Assembly (NCBI GenBank): GCA_002427605.1
Contig: DIRT01000034.1
Location: forward strand, 1 to 59,853
Source: Bacteroidales bacterium UBA5429
Lineage (GTDB): Bacteria; Bacteroidota; Bacteroidia; Bacteroidales; WCHB1-69
DNA length: 59,853 nucleotides
Direction of reading: 5' to 3'
The notes beneath the pieces are model-generated. The model was not told the DNA's origin and made no database searches. It saw only the letters and a program-made list of their open reading frames with translations. A program made the translations under genes and the position numbers. The stretch's first letter is position 1. Every line of letters begins with the position of its first letter. Of the stretch, positions 34,810 through 43,699 are shown piece after piece.

Positions 34810-36369
34810 TTACATAGGACAGTTATCATGTTTTTTAGCAGGATTTTCGAGACGTTTATTTTTAGTTGATTCTAACGCTCTAATCACTCTGAATCGAGTA
34901 TTACGAGGTTCAATCACATCATCGATATATCCATATTTAGCTGCCACATAAGGATTTGCAAATGCGTCTCTGTACTCTTGCTCTTTTTCAGCAACAAATT
35001 CAGCTTGTTTTTCAGGATCTTCAATAGCGGCAATCTCTTTACCTCTTAAGATCTCAATTGCCCCTTTGCCACCCATAACAGCGATTTCAGCGGTTGGCCA
35101 TGCGTAGTTGATATCACCTCTCAAGTGTTTTGAACTCATTACACAATAAGCTCCACCATAGTTCTTTCTTAAGATTACTGTAATTTTTGGAACGGTAGCT
35201 TCACCATAAGCGTACAATAATTTTGCTCCATGAACAATTAATCCGCCATACTCTTGTCCTGTTCCGGGTAAGAATCCGGGCACATCAACCAAAGTAACCA
35301 AAGGAATATTAAATGCGTCACAAAAACGGATAAATCGTGCTGCTTTTCTTGAAGAGTTAATATCCAATACTCCGGCTAAATATTTAGGCTGATTCGCAAC
35401 TATACCGACAGATCTTCCGTTAAATCTTGCAAATCCGATACAAATATTGGGAGCAAAATTAGGTTGGATTTCTAAAAACTTACCATCATCCACGATTCCA
35501 TGAATCACTTCCTTAACATCATACGGTTTGTTTGGATTGTCAGGAATAATTGCATTTAAAGCATCATCCAATCGATTAATTGGATCATCAGTAGGAATAA
35601 TAGGAGCCTCTTCCATATTATTTGAAGGCAAATAACTCAAGAGTTCTCTAATGGTTTGAATTCCGATTTCTTCATTATCTACCGCAAAGTGTGCTACACC
35701 CGATCTTGTTGAGTGAATTGATGCTCCTCCCAAATCTTCTACAGTCACATCCTCATTGGTTACAGTTTTTACTACTTTTGGACCGGTCACAAACATGTAA
35801 CTGGTATTCTTAGCCATCATAATAAAGTCTGTCAACGCAGGCGAATACACTGCACCACCGGCACAAGGACCAAAAATTACAGAGATTTGAGGAACTACAC
35901 CGGAAGCCAGAATATTTCTTTGAAAAATTTCGGCATAACCCGCTAAACTGTTCACTCCTTCTTGAATTCTTGCACCACCGGAGTCATTAAAGCCAACAAC
36001 GGGAGCACCCATCTTCATAGCTTGGTCTAAAACCTTACAAATTTTATTTGATTGAGTCTCAGATAATGAACCTCCAAAAATGGTAAAATCTTGTGAGTAA
36101 ACAAAAACAAGTCTTCCCTCTACGGTTCCATAACCGGTTACAACTCCATCAGATAAATACTTCTGCTTCTCGAGACCAAAGTTTGTACAACGGTGAGTAA
36201 CAAACATATCAAACTCTTCAAAGCTTCCTTCATCAAGCAACATCAATATTCTCTCTCTTGCTGTGAACTTTCCCTGAGAGTGTTGCTTGTCAATTCTCTT
36301 CTGCCCCCCACCCAAACGAGCCTCTTCTCTCAACTTAAGTAGTTGATTAATCTTTTCTTGCATTGTCAT
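34810..36369 (-). CDS. mmdA: Methylmalonyl-CoA decarboxylase, carboxyltransferase (alpha) subunit
   Basis: Transfers the carboxyl group of methylmalonyl-CoA to biotin, giving propionyl-CoA. The 519 residues form two crotonase-like halves of the acyl-CoA carboxyltransferase family (GGSLSETQSNKICKVLDQA, FNDSGGARIQEGVNSLAGY, GPCAGGAVYSPALTDF, then VDVPGFLPGTGQEYGG and KNYGGAYCVM). First gene of the operon, with OadG-like, biotin and membrane subunits following in close order. Propionyl-CoA carboxylase beta subunits look alike, but the Na+-pump partners favour the decarboxylase. Likely promoter at 36425. Confidence 0.93.
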   Translation of the reverse strand: MTMQEKINQLLKLREEARLGGGQKRIDKQHSQGKFTARERILMLLDEGSFEEFDMFVTHRCTNFGLEKQKYLSDGVVTGYGTVEGRLVFVYSQDFTIFGGSLSETQSNKICKVLDQAMKMGAPVVGFNDSGGARIQEGVNSLAGYAEIFQRNILASGVVPQISVIFGPCAGGAVYSPALTDFIMMAKNTSYMFVTGPKVVKTVTNEDVTVEDLGGASIHSTRSGVAHFAVDNEEIGIQTIRELLSYLPSNNMEEAPIIPTDDPINRLDDALNAIIPDNPNKPYDVKEVIHGIVDDGKFLEIQPNFAPNICIGFARFNGRSVGIVANQPKYLAGVLDINSSRKAARFIRFCDAFNIPLVTLVDVPGFLPGTGQEYGGLIVHGAKLLYAYGEATVPKITVILRKNYGGAYCVMSSKHLRGDINYAWPTAEIAVMGGKGAIEILRGKEIAAIEDPEKQAEFVAEKEQEYRDAFANPYVAAKYGYIDDVIEPRNTRFRVIRALESTKNKRLENPAKKHDNCPM

Positions 36370-36424
36370 AATAACATGATATTTAATTGGTTAACCATTT
36401 AACGTTAATGTGAATTTTAATCAG

Positions 36425-36432
36425 CGAAGATA
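36425..36432 (-). promoter_or_regulatory. Possible promoter -7 element of the mmd operon
   Basis: TATCTTCG on the minus strand differs from TAnnTTTG at one base, 56 bp before mmdA. The rest of the 190-bp gap to glmS holds only AT-rich sequence and a weak hairpin near 36484-36503. Confidence 0.4.
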
Positions 36433-36560
36433 CTATTAATTTTTCACTTAAATACCAAAAAAAAAGAAAATAAATCATGTTTACCTCTTTTTGCAAAAAA
36501 GGGTCTAAAATATCAGTAAAACCAACAGTATTCTGATCGTAATCAAGAGAAAATTAAATA

Positions 36561-38402
36561 CTACTCAACAGAAACAGACTTGGCTAAATTTCTTGGTTTG
36601 TCTACGTCACAACCCCGTGCTACAGCAATATGATAGGCTAATAATTGTAATGGAATAACGGAAATAAGGGGGGAGAGTAATTCATCCGTTTTAGGAACTT
36701 CAATACAATAATCAGACATTCCTTTCACTATAGTGTCTCCTTCAGTAACTATTGAAATAATAATTCCCTTACGGGTTTTTACTTCTTGAATGTTGCTCAC
36801 CACTTTTTCATAAGTTTCCTGTGCAGTAGCAACGACAAAAACAGGCATATTTTCATCGATTAATGCAATGGGACCATGCTTCATTTCAGCTGCAGGATAA
36901 CCTTCCGCATGAATGTAGGATATCTCTTTCAATTTTAGAGCTCCCTCTAAAGCTACAGGGAAGTTAATTCCTCTTCCCAGATAGATTGCATTGGTAGAAT
37001 TGACAAACCGTGAAGCAATCTGCTTGATCTCCTCATCCTTTTCCAATACTTTTTCAATTTTATCTGAAATGGTTTCTAATTCAGAAATATAGTGATGGTA
37101 TGCTGATCGGGAAATCTCTCCCTTCTTTTGTGCCAAACTCAAAGCCATCAGGAAAAGAACCGTTACCTGAGATGTGAATGCTTTGGTGGAAGCAACCCCA
37201 ATTTCGGGTCCGGCGTGAATGTAAGACCCCGCATGGGTTGCGCGTGCAATAGAAGAACCAACCACATTACAAATCCCTATGACAGTAGCATTTTTTTGCT
37301 TTGCCAACTCAATGGCTGCCAAAGTATCCGCTGTTTCTCCTGATTGTGAAATAGCAATCAAAACATCATTATCCTTAATAATCGGATCCCTGTATCTAAA
37401 CTCAGAAGCATATTCCACTTCTACCGGAATTCTCACCAATGTTTCAAACAGGTACTCTCCTACTAAGCCCGCATGCCATGAAGTTCCACAAGCTGCGATA
37501 ATATATCGCTCTGCATTGAGCATTTTGTGCTCATATTCTATGATACCACCTAAAGCTACCACATCTTTTTTTACATTGATTCTGCCTCGCATTGAATCTT
37601 TGATAGCTCTGGGTTGTTCATAGATCTCCTTCAACATAAAGTGTTCAAAACCACCTTTTTCTATCTGTTCCAGTTGCATTTCCAGTTTTTCAACAGATGG
37701 CATTTTTTTACCATCTTTAATGTTGAAAATCTGCAATGGTTGATTGGGATCCAGGAGTGCTACATCTTCATCTTCCAAATAAATTACCTGATTGGTATAG
37801 CCTACCATGGGAGCTCCGTCTGAACCAATATAGTACTCATTTTCTCCTACTCCAATCAACAATGGGCTTCCTTTTTTCGCCACAATCAATTGATCCGGTG
37901 CTTCGACATCCAAAATAACAATGGCGTAAGTTCCTAAAACTAAACCCAATGCCATTTGTACCGCCTCTATCAGGGGTAAGTTTTCAGTTTTAGCCACTTC
38001 CTGAATTAAATGTACTAAAACTTCAGTATCGGTGTTACTTTGAAAATGATATCCTTTATTGATTAACCCAGTTTTTAGGGTCATGTAATTTTCAATAATC
38101 CCATTGTGTATTAGCGCCAACTTACCATCTGTAGAGAGGTGTGGGTGTGCATTTTGTGTATTGGGTTCCCCGTGGGTTGCCCATCGTGTATGCCCAATAC
38201 CAACATGAGCTTTTGTATTTTTATCTGCACAATAGTTCTCCAGGTCACTTACTTTTCCTTTCGTCTTATACAAGGAGATATTCCGTTGCGTCATCAGTGC
38301 CACCCCGGCACTATCATAACCACGATACTCAAGTCTGTGCAACCCGCTAATTAAAATAGGATAAACCTCTTTGTGTCCGGTATAGGCAACAATTCCACAC
38401 AT
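36561..38402 (-). CDS. glmS: Glucosamine--fructose-6-phosphate aminotransferase (isomerising)
   Basis: Makes glucosamine 6-phosphate from fructose 6-phosphate and glutamine, the entry to peptidoglycan and LPS amino sugars. In 613 residues, Cys2 (MCGIVAYTG) is the glutaminase nucleophile, followed by HTRWATHG. Two SIS domains follow (AACGTSWHAG, SQSGETADTLAA, STKAFTSQV, GRGINFPVALEGALKLKE), and the DKPRNLAKSVSVE tail closes the protein. It is the last gene of GT5-DUF4270-glmS, 24 bp after DUF4270. With so short a gap there is no room for a glmS ribozyme. Confidence 0.97.
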   Translation of the reverse strand: MCGIVAYTGHKEVYPILISGLHRLEYRGYDSAGVALMTQRNISLYKTKGKVSDLENYCADKNTKAHVGIGHTRWATHGEPNTQNAHPHLSTDGKLALIHNGIIENYMTLKTGLINKGYHFQSNTDTEVLVHLIQEVAKTENLPLIEAVQMALGLVLGTYAIVILDVEAPDQLIVAKKGSPLLIGVGENEYYIGSDGAPMVGYTNQVIYLEDEDVALLDPNQPLQIFNIKDGKKMPSVEKLEMQLEQIEKGGFEHFMLKEIYEQPRAIKDSMRGRINVKKDVVALGGIIEYEHKMLNAERYIIAACGTSWHAGLVGEYLFETLVRIPVEVEYASEFRYRDPIIKDNDVLIAISQSGETADTLAAIELAKQKNATVIGICNVVGSSIARATHAGSYIHAGPEIGVASTKAFTSQVTVLFLMALSLAQKKGEISRSAYHHYISELETISDKIEKVLEKDEEIKQIASRFVNSTNAIYLGRGINFPVALEGALKLKEISYIHAEGYPAAEMKHGPIALIDENMPVFVVATAQETYEKVVSNIQEVKTRKGIIISIVTEGDTIVKGMSDYCIEVPKTDELLSPLISVIPLQLLAYHIAVARGCDVDKPRNLAKSVSVE

Positions 38403-38426
38403 ATTTTAATCTATTTAAATTTGAAA

Positions 38427-39743
38427 TCAATATTCGGTATAAGAGATCTCCAATCTCAGTCTTAAATCCGGATCAAATGGATCGGTTCCTGCAAACAGCA
38501 AACGATTTCCCCGTACGCCGGCTCCTGAAACAAGAAGGTAAATATAGTCCTCAAATTGGTCTTGTAAAATCAACTGTTGTATATAGCGGGTGATTCTTAT
38601 TCGATACTGTTTCTTATCCGCACTATATGTCCCTCCAAAATAATCTCCTGAAGTAAAGACAGGATCATCCGGAATAAAGACAATTCCATCTTTCTTAGAA
38701 ACTGCCTGTAGTGATAACGCCGCTGGTGGAAGGAAATAGTCTGGATCTTCAGAAATATTTGTGATAACCAGTTCTGCTCTATTAATCACAACATTCCTAT
38801 TCTTAAATCTTTCTTTAACATCCGGAAACTGTATTCTGGTTTTAACACCACCCGTAGCCTGGAGATAAAGCAAATCCTTACCTAAGTTTGGATTATTGGT
38901 ATCCCTGTTAATTACCTGACTAACAAAGTGAGATGAGCCAAGGGTATAATCATGTTCAAAGTTATTAAATCGAAGCGCACTAACATTGGTTACCAATGAA
39001 TATTTCTTTGAAACACCATTGCTGGAATAGTAGATTGTAATATTGGACAATGTTGATGTTAAGAGTATATTCAGCAGGGACCCTGTCTGATGTGGATTTT
39101 CCACTGTAATACAAAGACCTTTGAAAAACTCGGTAAATTGTGATGCACTTGTCGTCTGGGAAAATTTATTTACAAAATGATTCCCAAATTCATCTGTCAG
39201 TCTTATTCTTAAATGTGGATCATAATTAGTAGTATCAACAGTAACTCTTGTTCTGGGTGTTGGTTTTACGGAATAATTAGGATCATAGGTTAAATTCGTA
39301 TGATCCATTTGAACAGTACTCCGCGAATTATATGCCGAATCGGCACTCAATGCTTCCGTCAGTTCATAAACTCTGATAGGTAACGCAGTGAGTGTATCCC
39401 CAAAGAAACCGGTAATTCTAAGCGACAATACAATAGAGTCCAACACCGGATTAGTACCTAAATTCACACTAGCTCCCGGTAATAAATATTGAGTATAAAT
39501 CGAAGCCTTTGTAGTTCCAAAAGAGGGATCTTTCAGGAACCCCAATACATTATTTGCTAAATTTTTTGTTGAAAGCGAATCCTCCAATAGCGAATATGCT
39601 ACCAATTGAGTTGAGTCAGTAAAACTTGTTCCAAGCATATCATCAGGATCTCTTAAATTGAGTCCTATTGAAGAGTACTCTTCATTACAGGATAGCAGTA
39701 ATAGGGCGAGTACAACCCAAATTATAGATGTTGGGAATCTCAT
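38427..39743 (-). CDS. DUF4270 lipoprotein
   Basis: Predicted surface or outer-membrane lipoprotein of 438 residues. The signal peptide ends in lipobox LLLLSCNEEY (Cys19). The rest is beta-rich and fits the Bacteroidota DUF4270 family (SIGLNLRDPDDMLGTSFTDS near the N-terminus, FGTTKASIYTQYLLPG, DPDLRLRLEISYTEY at the end). Function unknown. Its place between a GT5 glycosyltransferase and glmS, 14 and 24 bp from them, is an order seen in other Bacteroidota and suggests an envelope or glycan role. Confidence 0.85.
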   Translation of the reverse strand: MRFPTSIIWVVLALLLLSCNEEYSSIGLNLRDPDDMLGTSFTDSTQLVAYSLLEDSLSTKNLANNVLGFLKDPSFGTTKASIYTQYLLPGASVNLGTNPVLDSIVLSLRITGFFGDTLTALPIRVYELTEALSADSAYNSRSTVQMDHTNLTYDPNYSVKPTPRTRVTVDTTNYDPHLRIRLTDEFGNHFVNKFSQTTSASQFTEFFKGLCITVENPHQTGSLLNILLTSTLSNITIYYSSNGVSKKYSLVTNVSALRFNNFEHDYTLGSSHFVSQVINRDTNNPNLGKDLLYLQATGGVKTRIQFPDVKERFKNRNVVINRAELVITNISEDPDYFLPPAALSLQAVSKKDGIVFIPDDPVFTSGDYFGGTYSADKKQYRIRITRYIQQLILQDQFEDYIYLLVSGAGVRGNRLLFAGTDPFDPDLRLRLEISYTEY

Positions 39744-39757
39744 TTTTGAGTTATTTC

Positions 39758-40591
39758 TTAACTATTTTTTAGAAGTTCGTCATAGAAGGCTTCATAATCA
39801 TCAACATAATCTTCTTTTTCAGGATGATGCATTACAGAAAGCTCTTTATTTTCTTCGATATAGGATATAATCTTTTTTTCTACTTCCGGATGCCCAATTA
39901 CAACAGCATCGGAATGTTTAATGGCAGATTTAGTAATAGTGTCAAATCCGGGATTTTTAAAATCTCCCAATTCTTCTTCAGGAATTCCGGTAATTTTCAT
40001 TTTTTTAGCCATAGAATCAGATAGCTTCTCTGAAAAATGATCATTGTAAACGGAATATACTATTTTTGAGTCCTGGAATAGAGGGTTATCTTTGTAGATT
40101 GTTCTAATAAACAAGGGGACCAAAGATGTAATCCATCCGTGACAGTGTACAATATCCGGAATCCAACCTAACTTACGCACAGTTTCAATAACTCCCTTTG
40201 CAAAAAAGAGTAGCCTTGAATCATTATCCGGTAAAAACACTCCCTCTTTTCCCTCCTCTTCCGGTTCTGAATGAAACATCCCTTTATGCTGGAAGAAATC
40301 CTCGCTATCAATAAAATAGATTTGCATCCTAACAGATTGCAGCGAAGCGACTTTAATAATAAGTGGATAATCCGTATCTTCAATAATGATATTTTGCCCT
40401 GATAAACGAATTACTTCATGAAGTAAATTTTTCCTTTCATTGATAAGTCCATACTTGGGCATAAAGGTTCTGATTTCGTTCTCTCTTTCTTGAATACCTT
40501 GCGGTAAGTATCGGCAAATTGAGGATATATAATCTTCTTCTAAATAGGGATAGATTGCTGAAGCAATGTAAAGTACTCTTTTCTTATTCAT
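39758..40591 (-). CDS. Glycogen/starch synthase family protein, GT5 N-terminal domain only
   Basis: The 277-residue protein corresponds to the N-terminal half of GT5 glycogen/starch synthases (VLYIASAIYPYLEEDYISSI, GIQERENEIRTFMPKYGLINERK, DIVHCHGWITSLVPLFI, KIVYSVYN). The usual C-terminal GT-B half that binds ADP-glucose is missing, yet this short form is common in Bacteroidota beside DUF4270. An upstream TTG at 40615 lies within the promoter; the ATG at 40591 (MNKKRVLYIAS) is the start. First gene of the operon leading to glmS. Activity is uncertain. Confidence 0.85.
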   Translation of the reverse strand: MNKKRVLYIASAIYPYLEEDYISSICRYLPQGIQERENEIRTFMPKYGLINERKNLLHEVIRLSGQNIIIEDTDYPLIIKVASLQSVRMQIYFIDSEDFFQHKGMFHSEPEEEGKEGVFLPDNDSRLLFFAKGVIETVRKLGWIPDIVHCHGWITSLVPLFIRTIYKDNPLFQDSKIVYSVYNDHFSEKLSDSMAKKMKITGIPEEELGDFKNPGFDTITKSAIKHSDAVVIGHPEVEKKIISYIEENKELSVMHHPEKEDYVDDYEAFYDELLKNS

Positions 40592-40612
40592 AAACACAAT
40601 AATTACATTCCA

Positions 40613-40620
40613 CAAAAATA
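40613..40620 (-). promoter_or_regulatory. Promoter -7 element of the GT5-DUF4270-glmS operon
   Basis: TATTTTTG on the minus strand, 22 bp before the ATG at 40591. It decides that start over the upstream TTG. Confidence 0.6.
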
Positions 40621-40678
40621 CAGAAAAAAAATGAGAATTTACAACTTTTTCAGCAAATTAATTTTTTTTTAACTTTTA

Positions 40679-40975
40679 TTAAGTGCCACTTTTTAAGCGC
40701 TCTCGCTTGTTTTTGGGAGCATAATAAAGGTATAATCCAATATCTGTGCCAACCAAAATAAAGTTCAGTGCATAAAAAAACACAACAACATCAAACGCGT
40801 ACAAAAGTTTATGAATTATCCCGAAAACGTACCCTATCAGAATGATAATCATAAATGTCACACTCTTTCCCAGAACAAAACGGGTTTTTAGGGTTTTAAA
40901 GATAGAAATAGGCCAACTCACTGCAAAGCAAAGGAGCATTGCAATCTCGAAGAAACTAAAGCTTTTTTCTAACAT
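40679..40975 (-). CDS. Small PQ-loop-like membrane protein
   Basis: 98 residues with three predicted membrane segments (about 8-24, 38-57 and 60-86). The SWPISIFKTLKTRFVLGKS stretch resembles a PQ-loop with Trp-Pro, as in SemiSWEET-type small transporters that work as dimers. Seven bp of overlap with the upstream methylmalonyl-CoA epimerase gene suggests joint expression. Transport substrate unknown; it could equally be an uncharacterised membrane family. Confidence 0.6.
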   Translation of the reverse strand: MLEKSFSFFEIAMLLCFAVSWPISIFKTLKTRFVLGKSVTFMIIILIGYVFGIIHKLLYAFDVVVFFYALNFILVGTDIGLYLYYAPKNKRERLKSGT

Positions 40976-41391
40976 ACTTTATCATCTTCCGGATGTTCAC
41001 AAAACTCAGTTAACACACCGAAAGTCGATTTAGGATGCAAAAAGGCAATGTTTAATCCTTCAGCTCCTTTACGAGGTTTTTTATCAATTAACTGAACCCC
41101 ATTTGCTTCCACTGTAGAAAGTGCTTTTTCCACACTGTCAACACAAAATGCAACATGGTGAACTCCTTCACCTCTCTTTTCAATAAATTTCGCCACTGTG
41201 CTATCTTCACTCATAGCCTCTAAAAGTTCAATTTTTGTTTCACCAACCATAAAAAAAGCTGTTCTAACTTTCTGATCGTGAACCTCTTCAATATTATAAC
41301 ATTTTAGGCCTAAAACATTTTCATAGTAAGGGATTGCCTCTTTCAAACTTTTAACAGCAATTCCAATGTGTTCAATGTGAGAAATTTTCAT
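40969..41391 (-). CDS. mce: Methylmalonyl-CoA epimerase
   Basis: Interconverts (R)- and (S)-methylmalonyl-CoA, linking methylmalonyl-CoA mutase to the decarboxylase. The 140-residue protein is a vicinal-oxygen-chelate metalloenzyme: His in IEHIGIAVKSL, Glu in TKIELLE, His in GVHHVAFCV and the C-terminal Glu in TEFCE supply the usual metal site. ATG at 41391 (MKISHIEHIG) is preferred over 41397. It lies about 4.6 kb from the mmd operon. The mutase is not in this window. Confidence 0.92.
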   Translation of the reverse strand: MKISHIEHIGIAVKSLKEAIPYYENVLGLKCYNIEEVHDQKVRTAFFMVGETKIELLEAMSEDSTVAKFIEKRGEGVHHVAFCVDSVEKALSTVEANGVQLIDKKPRKGAEGLNIAFLHPKSTFGVLTEFCEHPEDDKVC

Positions 41392-41421
41392 AATCAATAT
41401 TGGTTTTAAATTAATAATTTT

Positions 41422-42213
41422 TTAATCTCTTCCCTCCACTCTATTCAATACCGTTGTGTGATGTTTCAATGTTCTCAACACCAGTATCAGTACCAGGCAT
41501 ATCAATAACACATAAAAGGATATTCTAATGGGAATATACGGAAATTGACCGCTTAATTCATAGGCTCCAAATCGATAAGCCGTAATATAGTCGACCAATG
41601 TATAAATCAAAGCCATGGCAAATAATCCGGGATACTCTCTGCGGAGCACTGTTTTAAGGGAGAATGGAATTTTTGATGGTTTTCTTTTTTTGAAAGAAGG
41701 AATAAAAGGGGGGACTTGAGCCGCCCACTCCAGGAACTGATCTCCGAACTGTTTTTCGAGGTATCGCTCCTCGGCAAACATGATTCTTTCGTAATAAAGC
41801 CAAAACAGCAGGGAAACGATAATAAAAAGGAGAATATCAAGGGTGAAAATCAAAAATCCGGCCCACATCAAATAGTTCCCCAAATAGAGTGGATGTCGAA
41901 CTACGGAATAGATTCCTGCTGTATTGAGTTGTTTCGCAACTTGTTTTTCCGTATTTCTTCCGGAAGTTCCATGAGGTGTTGTTCCAATTGCATAACATCG
42001 AATTCCCAATCCCAATAAAGAGATCAATATCGATATCACTGCTACAATCGGTTTAACGATATACTCTGCAGTATGAGCAGATATAGAATTATATACTGTT
42101 TGATTTCCAAAAAGCAAAATCGGCAATGCTAAAATCAGGATATAAAGTGGAATGATACCACGTTTCCGAAATAATCTGTTTCCGGTAGTTTCAAAAGAAT
42201 GAATCAACGCCAT
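41422..42213 (-). CDS. ICMT/PEMT-like integral membrane methyltransferase
   Basis: 263-residue membrane protein from ATG at 42213 (MALIHSFETTG), which lies just downstream of a TATTTTTG promoter. The open frame begins earlier but would start inside the promoter. Several membrane segments and the signature RHPLYLGNYLMWAG, followed by YYERIMFAEERYL, fit the isoprenylcysteine carboxyl methyltransferase/phospholipid methyltransferase superfamily, in which SAM binds at the C-terminal part. Two further membrane segments at the end form an added region. Substrate unknown; bacterial members may methylate lipids. Confidence 0.78.
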   Translation of the reverse strand: MALIHSFETTGNRLFRKRGIIPLYILILALPILLFGNQTVYNSISAHTAEYIVKPIVAVISILISLLGLGIRCYAIGTTPHGTSGRNTEKQVAKQLNTAGIYSVVRHPLYLGNYLMWAGFLIFTLDILLFIIVSLLFWLYYERIMFAEERYLEKQFGDQFLEWAAQVPPFIPSFKKRKPSKIPFSLKTVLRREYPGLFAMALIYTLVDYITAYRFGAYELSGQFPYIPIRISFYVLLICLVLILVLRTLKHHTTVLNRVEGRD

Positions 42214-42232
42214 ATCAACAATTTTTCGAGTG

Positions 42233-42240
42233 CAAAAATA
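42233..42240 (-). promoter_or_regulatory. Promoter -7 element of the ICMT-like gene
   Basis: TATTTTTG on the minus strand, 20 bp before the ATG at 42213. Confidence 0.55.
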
Positions 42241-42258
42241 TATAAAAAAATAACACAA

Positions 42259-42286
42259 ATAAAAAAAGCGGCATTCGCCGCTTTAT
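42259..42286 (-). terminator. Intrinsic terminator of rplS
   Basis: Stem AAAGCGGC/GCCGCTTT with a short loop and a T-run on the minus strand, directly after the L19 stop codon. Confidence 0.85.
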
Positions 42287-42291
42287 ATGTA

Positions 42292-42648
42292 TTAATTTCC
42301 TCTTCTCTCTTTAATACGCGCTTTTTTACCGGTAAGTCCACGAAGATAATAGATACGGGCTCTACGAACAACCCCTCTTTTATTCACGGTAATTCCGGCA
42401 ATAAATGGAGATGCAAATGGGAATATTCTTTCAACTCCTACCCCACCGGAAATTTTTCTAACAGTGAAGGTTTTGGTCACTCCATGACCACCAATTTGAA
42501 TTACAACGCCTTGAAACTGCTGAATTCTTTCTTTAGCACCTTCTACAATTCTATAAGAAACTGTAACGGTATCTCCGGCATTAAATTTAGGAAACTCCTT
42601 AACAGTAACCAAGTTATCTTCTACGTATTGAATCAATTCTTTTTTCAT
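42292..42648 (-). CDS. rplS: 50S ribosomal protein L19
   Basis: Ribosomal protein at the 30S-50S interface. The 118 residues contain the family motifs PKFNAGDTVTVSYRIVEG, RIQQFQGVVI, FTVRKISGGVGVERIFP and RRARIYYLRGLTGKKARIKE. It is a single-gene unit here, away from the usual rpsP-rimM-trmD cluster, with a TACTTTTG promoter and a hairpin terminator of its own. Confidence 0.97.
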   Translation of the reverse strand: MKKELIQYVEDNLVTVKEFPKFNAGDTVTVSYRIVEGAKERIQQFQGVVIQIGGHGVTKTFTVRKISGGVGVERIFPFASPFIAGITVNKRGVVRRARIYYLRGLTGKKARIKERRGN

Positions 42649-42696
42649 CTTCCTCTATTTTTTTCTTTATATGGAACGCTTTCATTTTTGAGGTTG

Positions 42697-42704
42697 CAAA
42701 AGTA
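42697..42704 (-). promoter_or_regulatory. Promoter -7 element of rplS
   Basis: TACTTTTG on the minus strand, 49 bp before the L19 start. Confidence 0.62.
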
Positions 42705-42790
42705 CATAAAAAAAGCTTACGCTCAACCGGTTCTGTAAAATATTTTTTTTATTTGTTCTTTTTGAGGTGAAAACACCTGTAATCAGCACC

Positions 42791-43666
42791 TTAAAAGGAA
42801 GCACTTCTGCGTTGGAATAGTGATTTTAGTGAAGAGACATAATCTAAATGAGTATGTATTTGGGCATAATCAACACCTACTTTAGTAAATTGTTCGGCAC
42901 TATATTGCTGTTGACTATACCACCAGTGACGATATCTCTCCTTTGTTTTTCGATCTGAACTATCAACATATTGTATTATTCCGGTCTCAGCATCTTTCAG
43001 CTTAATCAACCCGACATCCGGCAATACTCCATCCTGCGGATCAGTTAACTGCAGTGCCGTAATATCATGTTTATTGGAAGCAATCCGTAATGACTTCTCA
43101 AACGATGCTCCTACAAAATCTGAAAGCATAAAAACTGTCACTCTTTTTTTTAGAGCATTCGTTAAATATCGCAATGCTTCGTCAATATCAGTCTCTGTTT
43201 CTTGCGGTTTAAAATCAATTAACTCTCTGATTATTCGAAGAATATGAGTTCTCCCCTTTTTAGGAGGAATAAATTTCTCCACTTTATTTGTAAAAAAGAT
43301 CACCCCCACTTTATCATTATTGGATATAGCGGAAAAGGAAAGTACGGCAGCCAATTCTGTAATTAAGTCTGATTTTTGTTGAACCCGTGTTCCAAAACGA
43401 GTGGAAGCACTAATATCGATAAGCAGCATTACGGTGAGTTCCCGTTCCTCTTCAAAAACCTTAACATAAGGGTGATTGAATCGTGCAGTTACATTCCAGT
43501 CTATATTTCTTATATCATCCCCATATTGATATTCACGAACTTCACTAAAAGTCATACCACGACCTTTAAATGCACTGTGATACTCTCCCGAAAAGATCTG
43601 TTGTGTCATCTTACGGGTTCTGATCTCAATTTTTCTTATTTTTTTAATTAATTCAACTGAATCCAT
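42791..43666 (-). CDS. DUF58 protein with von Willebrand A-like domain
   Basis: Cytoplasmic protein of 291 residues, partner of the MoxR ATPase upstream. The DUF58 core is GDDIRNIDWNVTARF...VKVFEEERE, followed by a vWA-type metal site DISAST. No membrane segment is apparent. In Bacteroidota, MoxR-DUF58 pairs usually head Bat operons (batA, batB and others) tied to oxidative stress or protein complex assembly; here no bat genes follow, and rplS lies 142 bp further on. Confidence 0.9.
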   Translation of the reverse strand: MDSVELIKKIRKIEIRTRKMTQQIFSGEYHSAFKGRGMTFSEVREYQYGDDIRNIDWNVTARFNHPYVKVFEEERELTVMLLIDISASTRFGTRVQQKSDLITELAAVLSFSAISNNDKVGVIFFTNKVEKFIPPKKGRTHILRIIRELIDFKPQETETDIDEALRYLTNALKKRVTVFMLSDFVGASFEKSLRIASNKHDITALQLTDPQDGVLPDVGLIKLKDAETGIIQYVDSSDRKTKERYRHWWYSQQQYSAEQFTKVGVDYAQIHTHLDYVSSLKSLFQRRSASF

Positions 43667-43699
43667 ACCATCAATCTTTATCCTACCTCCAACACACTA

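Noticed and set aside
38403..38426. glmS ribozyme or riboswitch
   Set aside because: Only 24 bp separate glmS from the upstream gene, and the ribozyme is not expected in Bacteroidota.
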